A stretch of 20,712 nucleotides of DNA from Maribacter sp. (lineage in GTDB: Bacteria > Bacteroidota > Bacteroidia > Flavobacteriales > Flavobacteriaceae). A program made the translations under genes and the position numbers. The stretch covers positions 1 to 20,712 of the forward strand of contig JAHHKH010000458.1 of assembly GCA_018679695.1 (NCBI GenBank), written 5' to 3'. Below, in pieces: positions 1 to 7,683 of the stretch (positions are counted from its first letter, which is position 1; every line of letters starts with the position of its first letter). The notes under the pieces were generated by a model. That model did no database searches and was not told the origin of the DNA. It saw nothing but the letters and a program-made list of their open reading frames with translations.

Positions 1-1241
1 GCCAATAGCAAGCCAATGAGCCCTTTGGGTAAATTGTTCAATATAAAATGAATAAATACATAATCCTTGTCATTGATTTCAATTGAATCATCGGCCTGTT
101 TTATCAAGGTTTTTGCCGCCACGCGATTCGTACTATCTTTTTTGTTGATATTTATAATTTGCATTTTGGCAGCTTCGATTGCCGTATATTCCTTAAGTTC
201 CAATGCAGTAGAAAATTTATTCTGTGCAATGGTTTTTTCAGACTCCAAGGCTACTTGTCTTCCTTGGAGTACTTTATAATCATCGGCATACTCAGAATTT
301 AAAACCCCTTGGGTCGCTACAGGATTAAAATTCAATGGTGCTGGGTTATATTGATAAAAAACGAATACCATGACCCCAACAAGTAAGATAAAAAACTGCA
401 TCGGTATTTTGAATATCCCATTGAAGATCAACCCCAATTGACTTTCCCTAACCGATTTGCCCGATAAGTAGCGCTGTACTTGACTTTGGTCTGTACCAAA
501 ATAGGCTAAAGCCAAAAATAGGCCACCCGTGATTCCACTCCAAAAAGTATATCTACTTCGAGTAGAGAAACTAAAGTCCAGAATATTAAGCTTGTCGCTT
601 GCACCTGCAATTTTCAATGCCTTCTTAAATCCAATATCCTCCGGCAAATAACCCAAGATAAAGAAAAAGGCAATGAACATTCCCAGCATGATAATGAACA
701 TTTGCTGTTTTTGGGTTACACTTACTGCCTTGGTTCCCCCTGATACTGTATAGATAATGACCAAGGTTCCGATAATAATATTCAATGTCCTTAAATCCCA
801 ACCGAGAACTGCCGACAAAATAATGGAAGGTGCAAAAATCGTAATTCCCGCAGCCAGCCCTCGTTGGATCAAGAAGAGAATTGCTGCCAGGGACCTGGTC
901 TTAAGGTCGAAACGATTTTCTAGGAACTCATAAGCGGTATATACTTTTAATTTGTGATAAATGGGAACAAATACCAAACAAATGATAATCATGGCCAAAG
1001 GAAGCCCAAAATAAAATTGAACAAAACCCATTCCGTCATGAAAGGCTTGCCCCGGAGTAGATAGGAAGGTAATCGCACTTGCCTGTGTAGCCATTACAGA
1101 CAGACCTATGGTCCACCATTTCGACTGATTGCCACCTCTTACATAGTCATTTACATCTTTACTTCCGCGAGTTTTCCAAACGCCATAAACAACTATGAAT
1201 AAAAGTGTTCCGCAAAGAATAATCCAATCTAAGTTCCCCAT
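1..1241 (-). CDS. Sodium:solute symporter (SSS family), 3' end outside window
   Basis: Inner-membrane transporter that couples Na+ entry to uptake of a small organic solute; the substrate is not readable from sequence. The reading frame starts at the ATG ending at 1241 (MGNLDWIILCGTLLF) and stays open to base 1, giving about 413 residues without a stop, so the C-terminus lies outside. Many hydrophobic helices are visible, and the conserved early SSS region is recognisable: MATQASAITFLSTPGQAF, then GLPLAMIIICLVFVPIYHKL and VYTAYEFLENRF. A later block, FGTDQSQVQRYLSGKS, is also typical. Roughly residues 310-390 form a hydrophilic, Lys/Glu/Ala-rich, probably coiled-coil insertion before the next helix, unusual for the family. 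It is the last visible gene of an operon with the microprotein (stop 1 nt upstream) and the PIG-L deacetylase. I infer uptake of a sugar or amino sugar released or modified by that deacetylase. Confidence 0.93.
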   Translation of the reverse strand, partial: MGNLDWIILCGTLLFIVVYGVWKTRGSKDVNDYVRGGNQSKWWTIGLSVMATQASAITFLSTPGQAFHDGMGFVQFYFGLPLAMIIICLVFVPIYHKLKVYTAYEFLENRFDLKTRSLAAILFLIQRGLAAGITIFAPSIILSAVLGWDLRTLNIIIGTLVIIYTVSGGTKAVSVTQKQQMFIIMLGMFIAFFFILGYLPEDIGFKKALKIAGASDKLNILDFSFSTRSRYTFWSGITGGLFLALAYFGTDQSQVQRYLSGKSVRESQLGLIFNGIFKIPMQFFILLVGVMVFVFYQYNPAPLNFNPVATQGVLNSEYADDYKVLQGRQVALESEKTIAQNKFSTALELKEYTAIEAAKMQIININKKDSTNRVAAKTLIKQADDSIEINDKDYVFIHFILNNLPKGLIGLLL

Positions 1242-1242
1242 A

Positions 1243-1344
1243 TCATATAAAGGTTGTCATTAGATAACCAAAAATTAAAATATAGATGGTATTCAAGATC
1301 AAGACTACCGAATATTCCTTTTTCCAAATAAGTTTATCTAGCAT
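1243..1344 (-). CDS. 33-residue single-helix membrane microprotein in symporter operon
   Basis: A complete short frame with ATG at 1344 and TGA at 1243-1245. The peptide begins MLDKLIWKKEYSVVL, continues with a hydrophobic stretch (residues about 13-32, rich in Ile, Leu and Val) and ends MTTFI. Charged residues D3, K4, K8, K9 and E10 sit before one predicted membrane helix, so a cytoplasmic N-terminus is likely. The start lies 2 nt after the stop of the deacetylase gene and the stop lies 1 nt before the symporter ATG, which suggests translational coupling of all three. Function is not known to me. Small helical partners exist for other transporters (for example KdpF, and YhdT beside PanF), so an accessory subunit of the symporter is a reasonable inference. 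It could also be a chance frame, but exact packing between two genes argues against this. Confidence 0.72.
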   Translation of the reverse strand: MLDKLIWKKEYSVVLILNTIYILIFGYLMTTFI

Positions 1345-1346
1345 AT

Positions 1347-3878
1347 CTAACCTTTTATATTGGTTTCCTCCTCTACATTTTCCTTACCCACAGATAGCAT
1401 ATTGGCAAATAATTTATAGGCCCCAGAAACCCCAGCTGGTAATTCCCTGAAAAAGCTTAATCCTGTATAAATATAATTGCCTTTACCATAAGGGGCAATT
1501 AATAAACTCCCGGTCTTTGCAGTTTCTTCCGGATCATTCATTGAAAGTATTGGAGTGAACTTATCATCCCATTCATCTGGAAAATATAGCCCCCTTTCCT
1601 GCACCCAACCATCAAAATCGGATAAGGTAATTTTATTGGGATAGTTTACCAATTCGTGGTCTTTTGCGATTATCCGTACCGACGAGTTTTCATTGGTAAC
1701 CCGATCTCTTGAAAGCTTTAGTGGATACGGGGCTATTTGGTCAAATTGTTTGTCCCATCTTCCTGCTGTATTATATTGCAAAATAAGATTGCCTCCTTGC
1801 TCAACATAGTCAAACAAATATTTTTGTTTGAACTTTAATTCAGGTACTACATTATATGCCCTAATACCAACAACAATTGCACTGTATTTGTTTAAGGTCC
1901 CCCCATTGATTTCATTTGGGTCAATGGTATGGACTTGGTATCCGATCTGTTCCAAACTCTTGGGTACTTCATCACCGGCCCCAGCAATATAGCCGATATG
2001 TTCGCCAACTTTTTGGATATTCAATCGCACTACCTTCGCTTCTGCAGGTATTAAAACAGATTGAGTGGGAATGTGATCGTATGCTATTGTCACCAATTCC
2101 TTGGATAACTCCTTTCCATTTATCTTGATAATAGGCGATATATAACTTTCATCTTCATAGGGCGGTGGTGTCAATTCAAATTCTACAATTTGTTGATCTC
2201 CTTTTTTAGAAATTTCGAATGACTTAAACTCTTGGTCAACCTGCCAGCCTTCAGAAAAGCAAAATTGCACCTCCCCTTTGATATTGTCGCTGTTGGCTTT
2301 TATAGTAATCGGTATTTTCTTTGATTTACCATCTGCAAAAATCAGGACGTTGTCCTCAAAGCTGGCCGTTGCTTCCGGAAGAATGTCAAAAGGTTGGTAT
2401 ATTTCGCCCTTATCCGGTTTGGAATAACGATGGATCACGGGTTTCGAATAAGTAATTTCATAACCGTCAAAATCAACCATAAAGGTGGCCATAAAGGCAG
2501 GTGGAGTCTCTGGTTTCCCAATTAATTCGGGATTTACTACGGTATACATTCCTATCGTTCCCTTTTTGTCAAGCCAATAAGGGCTGGTATATTTGGCATT
2601 TGAAGGAATTTCCAAGTCAATAGTTAGATTAATTTTTGAATTATCGGAGAGAACTACATTCTTTTGCTCGGCCATGTTGGCGCCAATTGAAACCGATTTT
2701 AAAATGATCTGGGCATCACTGCGGTTTAGAGCTTCAATATTTACCACGACCTCGCTTTCAGGATTTGCCAGTGCATTTTTTGAGGAAGCCTCTAGGTATA
2801 ATCCTGTTATGGACGCAATAATTAATTCCAATTCTTTAGACTTCAATGCTTTCCAATGGGAATCTGGAATATTTTGAATTAATTTATGGGCCTCCAAAAG
2901 ACTTTTTAAATGGGTGGATGGATTTTGAAAATTGAAATTGTTCTCAATTTCGTAAAGTATTTCACCAATGGCATTACCACCTTCAACACGGGACCATGTT
3001 GTGTTTACACCATCGAAAATGTTGTTTTTATCAGTTGGTAAATCCCCTTTCAGTAATTCCACATATTCATTTTGGCTCCCGCGTACCGATAGTCTGCCAA
3101 ATCCTTGACACAAATGTTGACTACTCGCCATAGAGGCAATTTCATTGTTCGAAAGGCCAAGCATGGGATAATAAACCCCTATATCGAAATTCAACATATT
3201 GGATTTATCGGCTGCCTTGAACTTTTCCTCGCTACCATAAAACCACCATGAAGTGTTAAAGAATAACCTTTTTGGCTGCCAAATGTCTAATTTCTTAAGC
3301 TGGCTGGGATAGGAGCTAGGGTCACCTGCCAAATCAAAGGCCTCTACGCTCAACATGGCAGATGAAGTATGATGTCCGTGCGTAGAACCTGGAGTCCTAT
3401 GGTTGAATCGATTGATAATTACATCGGGTTTGAACTTACGAATGGTTCGCACCACATCGCCCAAAACAGAATCCTTGTTCCATAATTCCAAGGTTTCATT
3501 GGGGTGTTTGGAATAGCCAAAGTCATTGGCCCGGGTAAAAAATTGTTCCCCTCCATCTATTCTTCTCGCAGCGAGAAGCTCCTGTGTTCGCAATACCCCC
3601 AAAAGTTCCCTAAGTTCGGGACCAATTAAATTTTGTCCACCATCACCCCTCGTAAGCGATAAATAGGCTGTCCTTGCTTTTACCTCATTTGATAAGTAGG
3701 ATATTAATCGTGTATTCTCATCATCGGGATGTGCCGCAATATATAAGGCCGATCCCAAAAAATTCAATTTTTGAATGGCATGATAAATATCCGATGACGA
3801 ATTCTTTTTGGGAGCTTGTGCAAAAGAGGCAGTAAAACACAATAGGATTCCCGCTACGGATACCAATAAATTTCGCAT
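1347..3878 (-). CDS. Secreted PIG-L (LmbE-like) family deacetylase with C-terminal amidotransferase-like domain
   Basis: Predicted zinc-dependent N-acetyl-sugar deacetylase acting outside the cytoplasm. It has 843 residues and starts with a clear Sec signal peptide (residues 1-20, cleavage near SFA/QAP). The PIG-L metal site is visible: AAHPDDE at 48-54, and a second histidine cluster HGHH at 167-170. The region from about 360 to 620 looks like beta-sandwich linker domains. The C-terminal part, about 665-835 (VVGIRAYNV, YVEQGGNLILQYNT, YGKGNYIYTGLSFFRELP), resembles a glutamine-amidotransferase-like or ThuA-like fold; I see no obvious catalytic cysteine there. PIG-L proteins such as MshB and BshB are only about 240-300 residues, so this is a long, exported variant. 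A TATCTTTG promoter box lies just upstream, and the microprotein and symporter follow directly. The physiological substrate is unknown. Confidence 0.9.
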   Translation of the reverse strand: MRNLLVSVAGILLCFTASFAQAPKKNSSSDIYHAIQKLNFLGSALYIAAHPDDENTRLISYLSNEVKARTAYLSLTRGDGGQNLIGPELRELLGVLRTQELLAARRIDGGEQFFTRANDFGYSKHPNETLELWNKDSVLGDVVRTIRKFKPDVIINRFNHRTPGSTHGHHTSSAMLSVEAFDLAGDPSSYPSQLKKLDIWQPKRLFFNTSWWFYGSEEKFKAADKSNMLNFDIGVYYPMLGLSNNEIASMASSQHLCQGFGRLSVRGSQNEYVELLKGDLPTDKNNIFDGVNTTWSRVEGGNAIGEILYEIENNFNFQNPSTHLKSLLEAHKLIQNIPDSHWKALKSKELELIIASITGLYLEASSKNALANPESEVVVNIEALNRSDAQIILKSVSIGANMAEQKNVVLSDNSKINLTIDLEIPSNAKYTSPYWLDKKGTIGMYTVVNPELIGKPETPPAFMATFMVDFDGYEITYSKPVIHRYSKPDKGEIYQPFDILPEATASFEDNVLIFADGKSKKIPITIKANSDNIKGEVQFCFSEGWQVDQEFKSFEISKKGDQQIVEFELTPPPYEDESYISPIIKINGKELSKELVTIAYDHIPTQSVLIPAEAKVVRLNIQKVGEHIGYIAGAGDEVPKSLEQIGYQVHTIDPNEINGGTLNKYSAIVVGIRAYNVVPELKFKQKYLFDYVEQGGNLILQYNTAGRWDKQFDQIAPYPLKLSRDRVTNENSSVRIIAKDHELVNYPNKITLSDFDGWVQERGLYFPDEWDDKFTPILSMNDPEETAKTGSLLIAPYGKGNYIYTGLSFFRELPAGVSGAYKLFANMLSVGKENVEEETNIKG

Positions 3879-3899
3879 GATCTTGTTTTAGTCGGTTCC

Positions 3900-3907
3900 C
3901 AAAGATA
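3900..3907 (-). promoter_or_regulatory. Bacteroidetes -7 box for the deacetylase/symporter operon
   Basis: On the minus strand the sequence TATCTTTG matches TAnnTTTG exactly. It lies 21 nt before the ATG at 3878, which would give a leader of roughly 15 nt. No convincing TTTG element is seen at the -33 distance. Confidence 0.55.
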
Positions 3908-3962
3908 GAAAGAAACCCAAGCAACCGATAACATTTACATTTTCTTTAACAAGGCGGCGAAT

Positions 3963-4496
3963 TCAATTGTTGTTGCTTTCGGACACCTCTTTTTTAATTA
4001 CCTGTGCAACTCCTTTTTGAAGTAAAAGATTGTTAGGGTAGGTTACGAGTTCCCCATTATCTTTCCGCAGATACAAATGAAAAGCTTTAATGTCAAGTAT
4101 ATCGGTCTCCTCCGGAAAATCACTGTCTAAAATCCTTATACGATCGCCAATTTTGAATGGGAAGGAGAAGAATAGAATAATCCCAGCAGTTACATTGCTC
4201 AAGATAGACCATGAAGCGAACAGGGCAACCCCTATAACAGCAAATATAGAGGAGAACAACAGCCCTATTTCCTTAAAATTAACACCCCAGATAAACACTA
4301 AGGCTCCAATCCCCATTGCAGAGATTGCTATGGATACGTACTTAATAATTAAGCGGGTACGCGCTTGATTTAGATCACTTATTTCCCCTATTCTCCTTAC
4401 GGTCTTGGTAACAACAAACTTCAAAATCAACAGAATAACAACTGTAATCGCTGTTAAAAAAATTTCCTGCTGATTTGAGACAATGAACTCTTCCAT
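3963..4496 (-). CDS. Small mechanosensitive ion channel (MscS family)
   Basis: A short MscS-type protein of 177 residues, expected to open under membrane tension and release solutes during osmotic downshock. Helices are predicted at about 11-30, 50-70 and 77-110. The third carries the family's pore-lining pattern, small residues followed by SILSNVTAGIILFFSFPFKI, and leads into the beta domain entry GDRIRILD. The C-terminal cytoplasmic domain of E. coli MscS (286 residues) is mostly missing, with the protein ending soon after NNLLLQKGVAQVI, so this is a minimal MscS-like channel. The ATG lies 3 nt after the stop of the preceding gene, indicating co-transcription. Whether it really gates by tension, or mainly serves ion leak or signalling, cannot be told from sequence. 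Confidence 0.88.
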   Translation of the reverse strand: MEEFIVSNQQEIFLTAITVVILLILKFVVTKTVRRIGEISDLNQARTRLIIKYVSIAISAMGIGALVFIWGVNFKEIGLLFSSIFAVIGVALFASWSILSNVTAGIILFFSFPFKIGDRIRILDSDFPEETDILDIKAFHLYLRKDNGELVTYPNNLLLQKGVAQVIKKEVSESNNN

Positions 4497-4499
4497 ATG

Positions 4500-5447
4500 C
4501 TATAATCCTAAGGTGTCGCGCAAAGATATATCCTTATTTCTATTTTGCTGCCAATATGGGGAATTAATGGTCTTGATTTTTGTGGCCGTAGAGGTCATTG
4601 TTCTTGCCTTGTTACCGAACCCACTTTTATAGGAATCTGTCCAACCTTCAATAACATAGGGGAAGGTATAATTGAACTTGATCTCGAGGGTCCGGTCGAG
4701 TTCTGGGTATTTTATTTTATAGACATTTAGATTGCCAACTTTAGTTAAACTGGCACTTGCATTATAGCTATTCAACTGTTTGTGGGCCATACGTATATAT
4801 TCAAAATCAGGGATCATTTTAAACTCCCCAAACGGTAAACCCCTAGGGTTAATACGAATCTTGTTCCACACTTCATTTTCCAAAAATGTTTTATCCAATT
4901 CAGTGACTTCATCACCTTCACTTTCAAAATAGGAAAAGGAATTAATTTTGAATTTTTCACGGTTATTGAGTTGGGCGAATACCTGTCCACACCATTCTTG
5001 GGCAGAGAAAGTTACCTTCAAAGCCTGCTGATCATCATATACGGGATAAAAACTGCTGCTCATTATCGAATAGGGGTAAATGCCCGTTAGATACTTTTTT
5101 GTTCGGTTCAATTTCAGGACCGGGATATTTATATCGCTATTCAGGTCGGCCTTAACCTGTTTATCTGCATTGAATGGTTCGGTCACATATACCAATACGG
5201 CATTACCTTCCCTCAATTCGCCATACCGGGCCTGTTCCAAGGCATATGAAGTTATTTCGGCCTCGCCAGCGTACCAGTACTCCTTGAATTCCTTGGAGAG
5301 TTCTTTTTTTGTGGCGATCGAATTGGGATTCTCACTTGTGACTGCTGGCCTTGTATCTTCGGCTTTTGCCTGCGTACATGAATCCATAACAACGATTAAC
5401 ACTGCAAACAATACAGTAGCTAATTCAAATTTTATCCACTTTTTCAT
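4500..5447 (-). CDS. Conserved exported protein of unknown function, possible lipoprotein
   Basis: A 315-residue protein with a positively charged N-terminus, a hydrophobic stretch at about 8-21 and a cysteine at 24 (VVMDSC), which fits a loosely matching Bacteroidetes lipobox. The mature part is soluble and beta-rich in character: FNADKQVKADLNSDINIPVL near residue 95, then EWCGQVFAQL near 153, and many Tyr and Phe residues. I recognise no catalytic motif. Homologues in Flavobacteria are, as I recall, usually next to maf and sometimes carry a Maf name by proximity, but this sequence has none of the Maf motifs. It lies 29 nt after maf and 3 nt before the MscS gene, so it belongs to the same operon. 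An envelope role is likely; a specific function is not claimed. Confidence 0.82.
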   Translation of the reverse strand: MKKWIKFELATVLFAVLIVVMDSCTQAKAEDTRPAVTSENPNSIATKKELSKEFKEYWYAGEAEITSYALEQARYGELREGNAVLVYVTEPFNADKQVKADLNSDINIPVLKLNRTKKYLTGIYPYSIMSSSFYPVYDDQQALKVTFSAQEWCGQVFAQLNNREKFKINSFSYFESEGDEVTELDKTFLENEVWNKIRINPRGLPFGEFKMIPDFEYIRMAHKQLNSYNASASLTKVGNLNVYKIKYPELDRTLEIKFNYTFPYVIEGWTDSYKSGFGNKARTMTSTATKIKTINSPYWQQNRNKDISLRDTLGL

Positions 5448-5476
5448 CTTTTTTCTTCAAAACTAATTAAAATCGA

Positions 5477-6064
5477 CTATTCGACCATTTCCATTAACGT
5501 TTTGTAAACTAATTGGGTGGGCAGACCTACAACGTTTGTATAAGATCCTTTGATTTCCTCAATACCAATGAGTCCAATCCATTCTTGAATGCCATATGCG
5601 CCAGCTTTATCAAAAGGTTTAAAATTAGCTACATAATAAACGATTTCCTCTTGGCTCAACAGTTTGAATTTGACCCTGGTTGTATGGCTCACCGTCCGCT
5701 GGGAAGAAAGGGTAGTGAAGGTGACCGAGGTAATCACCTCGTGCCAATCATTTGATAATGTGGATAACATTGTAATTGCTTCCTTCGCATTCCCGGGCTT
5801 GGCCAAAGATTTTCCCTCATACCATACAACGGTATCGGAGGTGATCAATATTTCCTTTTCAGAGAGCGTACCTTCAAAAGCCGAAGCTTTTAACTTTGAA
5901 AGGTAATCAGGGATTTCATTTCCTATTAAGGTTTGGGGATATATTTCATCGATCGATTTCAAGCGAACTTCAAAATCAAGTCCCATATCAGTAAAGAATT
6001 GTTTTCTTCTAGGTGACCCCGATGCTAAAATCAGTGTATATCCTTCTAGTTTATCCTTCCACAT
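5477..6064 (-). CDS. maf: Maf family nucleoside triphosphate pyrophosphatase
   Basis: Cytoplasmic house-cleaning enzyme that hydrolyses nucleoside triphosphates (in the YhdE-like clade dTTP and UTP and modified forms) to the monophosphate and pyrophosphate. Visible motifs include the N-terminal phosphate-binding LILASGSPRRKQFF (residues about 12-25), the metal/catalytic region ITSDTVVWYEGKSLAKP, and GAYGIQEW near residue 157. The combination of PRRK, a KP motif and YGIQ favours the dTTP/UTP clade, which is an inference. At 195 residues it has the normal family length. The start MWKDKLEGY is 3 nt after the kdsC stop, and the gene sits third in the five-gene run. Maf was historically called a septum formation inhibitor; direct involvement in division here is not supported by the sequence. 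Confidence 0.95.
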   Translation of the reverse strand: MWKDKLEGYTLILASGSPRRKQFFTDMGLDFEVRLKSIDEIYPQTLIGNEIPDYLSKLKASAFEGTLSEKEILITSDTVVWYEGKSLAKPGNAKEAITMLSTLSNDWHEVITSVTFTTLSSQRTVSHTTRVKFKLLSQEEIVYYVANFKPFDKAGAYGIQEWIGLIGIEEIKGSYTNVVGLPTQLVYKTLMEMVE

Positions 6065-6067
6065 AAA

Positions 6068-6595
6068 TTAGGAATTGGTCGCGTTAAAATTATCATACCA
6101 ATCACCCCTAACTTTTAAAACCTGCTCAATAACATCACGAACACACCCATCACCACCATTTTTATGCGAAATATACTTGCAAACCGATTTTACTTCTTGG
6201 GCCGCATTTTGCGGACAGGTCGGTAAAGCTATCCTTTGCATGGGCGAAATATCAGGCAGGTCATCACCCATGTAGAGTACGTTTATTGGGTCTATGCCAT
6301 AATCATCCAAATACTCATCCAATGGTTCTGCTTTATTATGGGCACCCATGTAAAAAGTGGTTACCCCCAATCCCTTCAAACGTTCCTTGACACCCTCATT
6401 GGTGCCTCCGGTTATAATGCATACATTATATCCCTTTATGATGGCCGTTTTTAATGCAAAACCATCCTTAACACTCATTCTTCGCAATAATTCACCCTTG
6501 GTGGTAACCAATACGGAACCGTCGGTAAAAACCCCATCTACATCGAAAACGAAAGTGGTAATATCCTTTAAATATTGCTTATAACTTTTTTCCAT
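6068..6595 (-). CDS. kdsC: 3-deoxy-D-manno-octulosonate 8-phosphate phosphatase, HAD family
   Basis: Removes phosphate from Kdo-8-phosphate to give Kdo, needed for the inner core of lipopolysaccharide. The 175-residue protein is a cap-less HAD phosphatase: motif I is FDVDGVFTDG with nucleophile D18 and acid/base D20, motif II is IITGG near residue 61, and motif IV is MGDDLPD near residue 109. The conserved RMSVKDGFALK segment (about 40-50) is characteristic of KdsC. Its ATG lies 17 nt inside the end of the upstream DUF2520 gene, in another frame, so translation is probably coupled. No Shine-Dalgarno is visible, as is common in Bacteroidetes. A related activity on other sugar-acid 8- or 9-phosphates cannot be excluded, but no other sialic acid-type genes are present in the window. 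Confidence 0.93.
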   Translation of the reverse strand: MEKSYKQYLKDITTFVFDVDGVFTDGSVLVTTKGELLRRMSVKDGFALKTAIIKGYNVCIITGGTNEGVKERLKGLGVTTFYMGAHNKAEPLDEYLDDYGIDPINVLYMGDDLPDISPMQRIALPTCPQNAAQEVKSVCKYISHKNGGDGCVRDVIEQVLKVRGDWYDNFNATNS

Positions 6596-7343
6596 AGGTG
6601 CTTTGTATTGATTTTGTCAAAAGTGAATATAAGTCTTTATGATTTTGGCTACGCAAATTAGCCATATGCTTTTCTATAGTACCAGTGTCATTTCTTCTAG
6701 CCGGTCCTGTCTGTGCATCAAACGGGGATAAATATTCGATCTTGGCCGCGGTTTCTTTTATTAACGGAACCAATAATTCAAAGGGGATTTCATTTTGGTT
6801 GCAAACCTCTTGCGCAGTATGATAAAGATGGTTGGTAAAGTTATTGGCAAAAACGGCTGCTATGTGCACCGATTTCCTTTGGTCCGAATCAATTCGCACT
6901 GCTTTATCCGAAATCGCCGAGGCGACTTTATTTAATAGCTTGTAATCCAATTCGTTTTCGGCTTCCAGGCAAATAGGGATTTCCCTGAAATGAACCTTTT
7001 TATTGGTGCTAAAGGTCTGTAATGGATAGAAAACCCCGCGTCTTGTTTCCGAGGCCAATGCGGTCATGGGAACACTTCCCGAAGTATGCACGATCAATCC
7101 TTTGAGATGGGCTAATTGCTTTGAGACTTTAGCTATGGCTTCATCACTAATGGCAATAATATAAAGATCGGCTTTCTTGATTTTTGAGAAATCCGAAGTA
7201 ACATTGGTCTGTTCCTCAAAATAGATAAGTGAGCTCCTTTTGCGACCATATACCTGAATGGTTTCAATACCTTTTTGGGTAAGGAATGCATCAAACAAAT
7301 GTTTGGCTACATTACCGGTTCCAAGGATTACTATGCGAATCAT
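6579..7343 (-). CDS. Rossmann-fold and DUF2520 domain protein (F420/NADP oxidoreductase-like)
   Basis: A 254-residue protein with an N-terminal dinucleotide-binding motif, VILGTGNVAKHLFDAF (residues 5-20), followed by a strand-helix pattern typical of pyrroline-5-carboxylate reductase and F420-dependent NADP reductase folds. The C-terminal all-helical half (about 120-250) is the DUF2520 region and includes VHIAAVFANNFTNHLY and the signature TGPARRNDTGT. The reaction and substrate are not established for this family to my knowledge. It is the first gene of the run with kdsC and maf and overlaps kdsC by 17 nt; this pairing with kdsC is, as I recall, frequent in Bacteroidetes, which hints at an envelope or cofactor role without proving it. 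Confidence 0.9.
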   Translation of the reverse strand: MIRIVILGTGNVAKHLFDAFLTQKGIETIQVYGRKRSSLIYFEEQTNVTSDFSKIKKADLYIIAISDEAIAKVSKQLAHLKGLIVHTSGSVPMTALASETRRGVFYPLQTFSTNKKVHFREIPICLEAENELDYKLLNKVASAISDKAVRIDSDQRKSVHIAAVFANNFTNHLYHTAQEVCNQNEIPFELLVPLIKETAAKIEYLSPFDAQTGPARRNDTGTIEKHMANLRSQNHKDLYSLLTKSIQSTYGKKL

Positions 7344-7347
7344 GATG

Positions 7348-7355
7348 CGAAAATA
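7348..7355 (-). promoter_or_regulatory. Possible -7 box giving a near-leaderless DUF2520-kdsC-maf transcript
   Basis: The minus strand reads TATTTTCG, 7 of 8 positions of TAnnTTTG, ending 5 nt before the ATG at 7343. If used, transcription would begin at or within a few bases of the start codon. Without a clear -33 element this is only a candidate. Confidence 0.35.
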
Positions 7356-7415
7356 GTGATATAATTAATCTTGTTGAAGTATTTAAAAAAGTATCCCACT
7401 TGTACTAGGGTTATC

Positions 7416-7450
7416 AAAAAAAAGAACCACACGTTGATGTAGTTCTTTTT
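7416..7450 (-). terminator. Rho-independent terminator, minus-strand, with no annotated upstream gene
   Basis: Plus-strand arms AAAAAGAAC (7419-7427) and GTTCTTTTT (7442-7450) pair, extended by ACA/TGT around a CGTTGA loop after one C-A mismatch. On the minus strand the stem is followed by a run of eight U (complement of A7416-A7423). It also has a U run in the plus direction, but there is no plus-strand gene before it. On the minus strand it sits 70 nt upstream of the DUF2520 start, so it would insulate that promoter from an upstream minus-strand transcript. Confidence 0.75.
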
Positions 7451-7514
7451 AAATTTTCTTTTTCAATGATTTCTTAAGCGCAGCTAACTTGTACCGAATG
7501 GCTGTGGTCATCAT
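7449..7514 (-). CDS. Candidate 21-residue basic microprotein (low confidence)
   Basis: ATG at 7514 (a second ATG follows directly) to TAA at 7449-7451. The peptide starts MMTTAIRYKLAALK and ends KKSLKKKI, giving a short amphipathic, strongly basic helix with seven lysines and one arginine. The stop codon lies within the base of the terminator hairpin at 7416-7450, which is a natural end for a tiny transcription unit. No Shine-Dalgarno is seen. I do not recognise the peptide. Alternatives are a non-coding small RNA ending at the same terminator, or chance. Confidence 0.25.
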   Translation of the reverse strand: MMTTAIRYKLAALKKSLKKKI

Positions 7515-7683
7515 CGCTCGTCGATGAAAGCAATATTAAATTGTTATTCTTTAGGGATAGATTTATTAGTGGAATAAAAAGTTGATTCCTTTAAAACCTT
7601 AATTTTAAAAAGACAAATTCACTCACTTAGAATGTTGAATGTCGTAGAATTGAATTACTAATCGAAATCTCTTGAAAATACTG

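Noticed and set aside
67..279. 70-codon plus-strand frame at the left edge
   Set aside because: It is antisense to the symporter coding frame and has no family features of its own.
3721..3924. 67-codon minus-strand frame spanning the deacetylase start
   Set aside because: It overlaps the deacetylase signal peptide and HPDD region in another frame and includes the promoter box, so it is a shadow frame.
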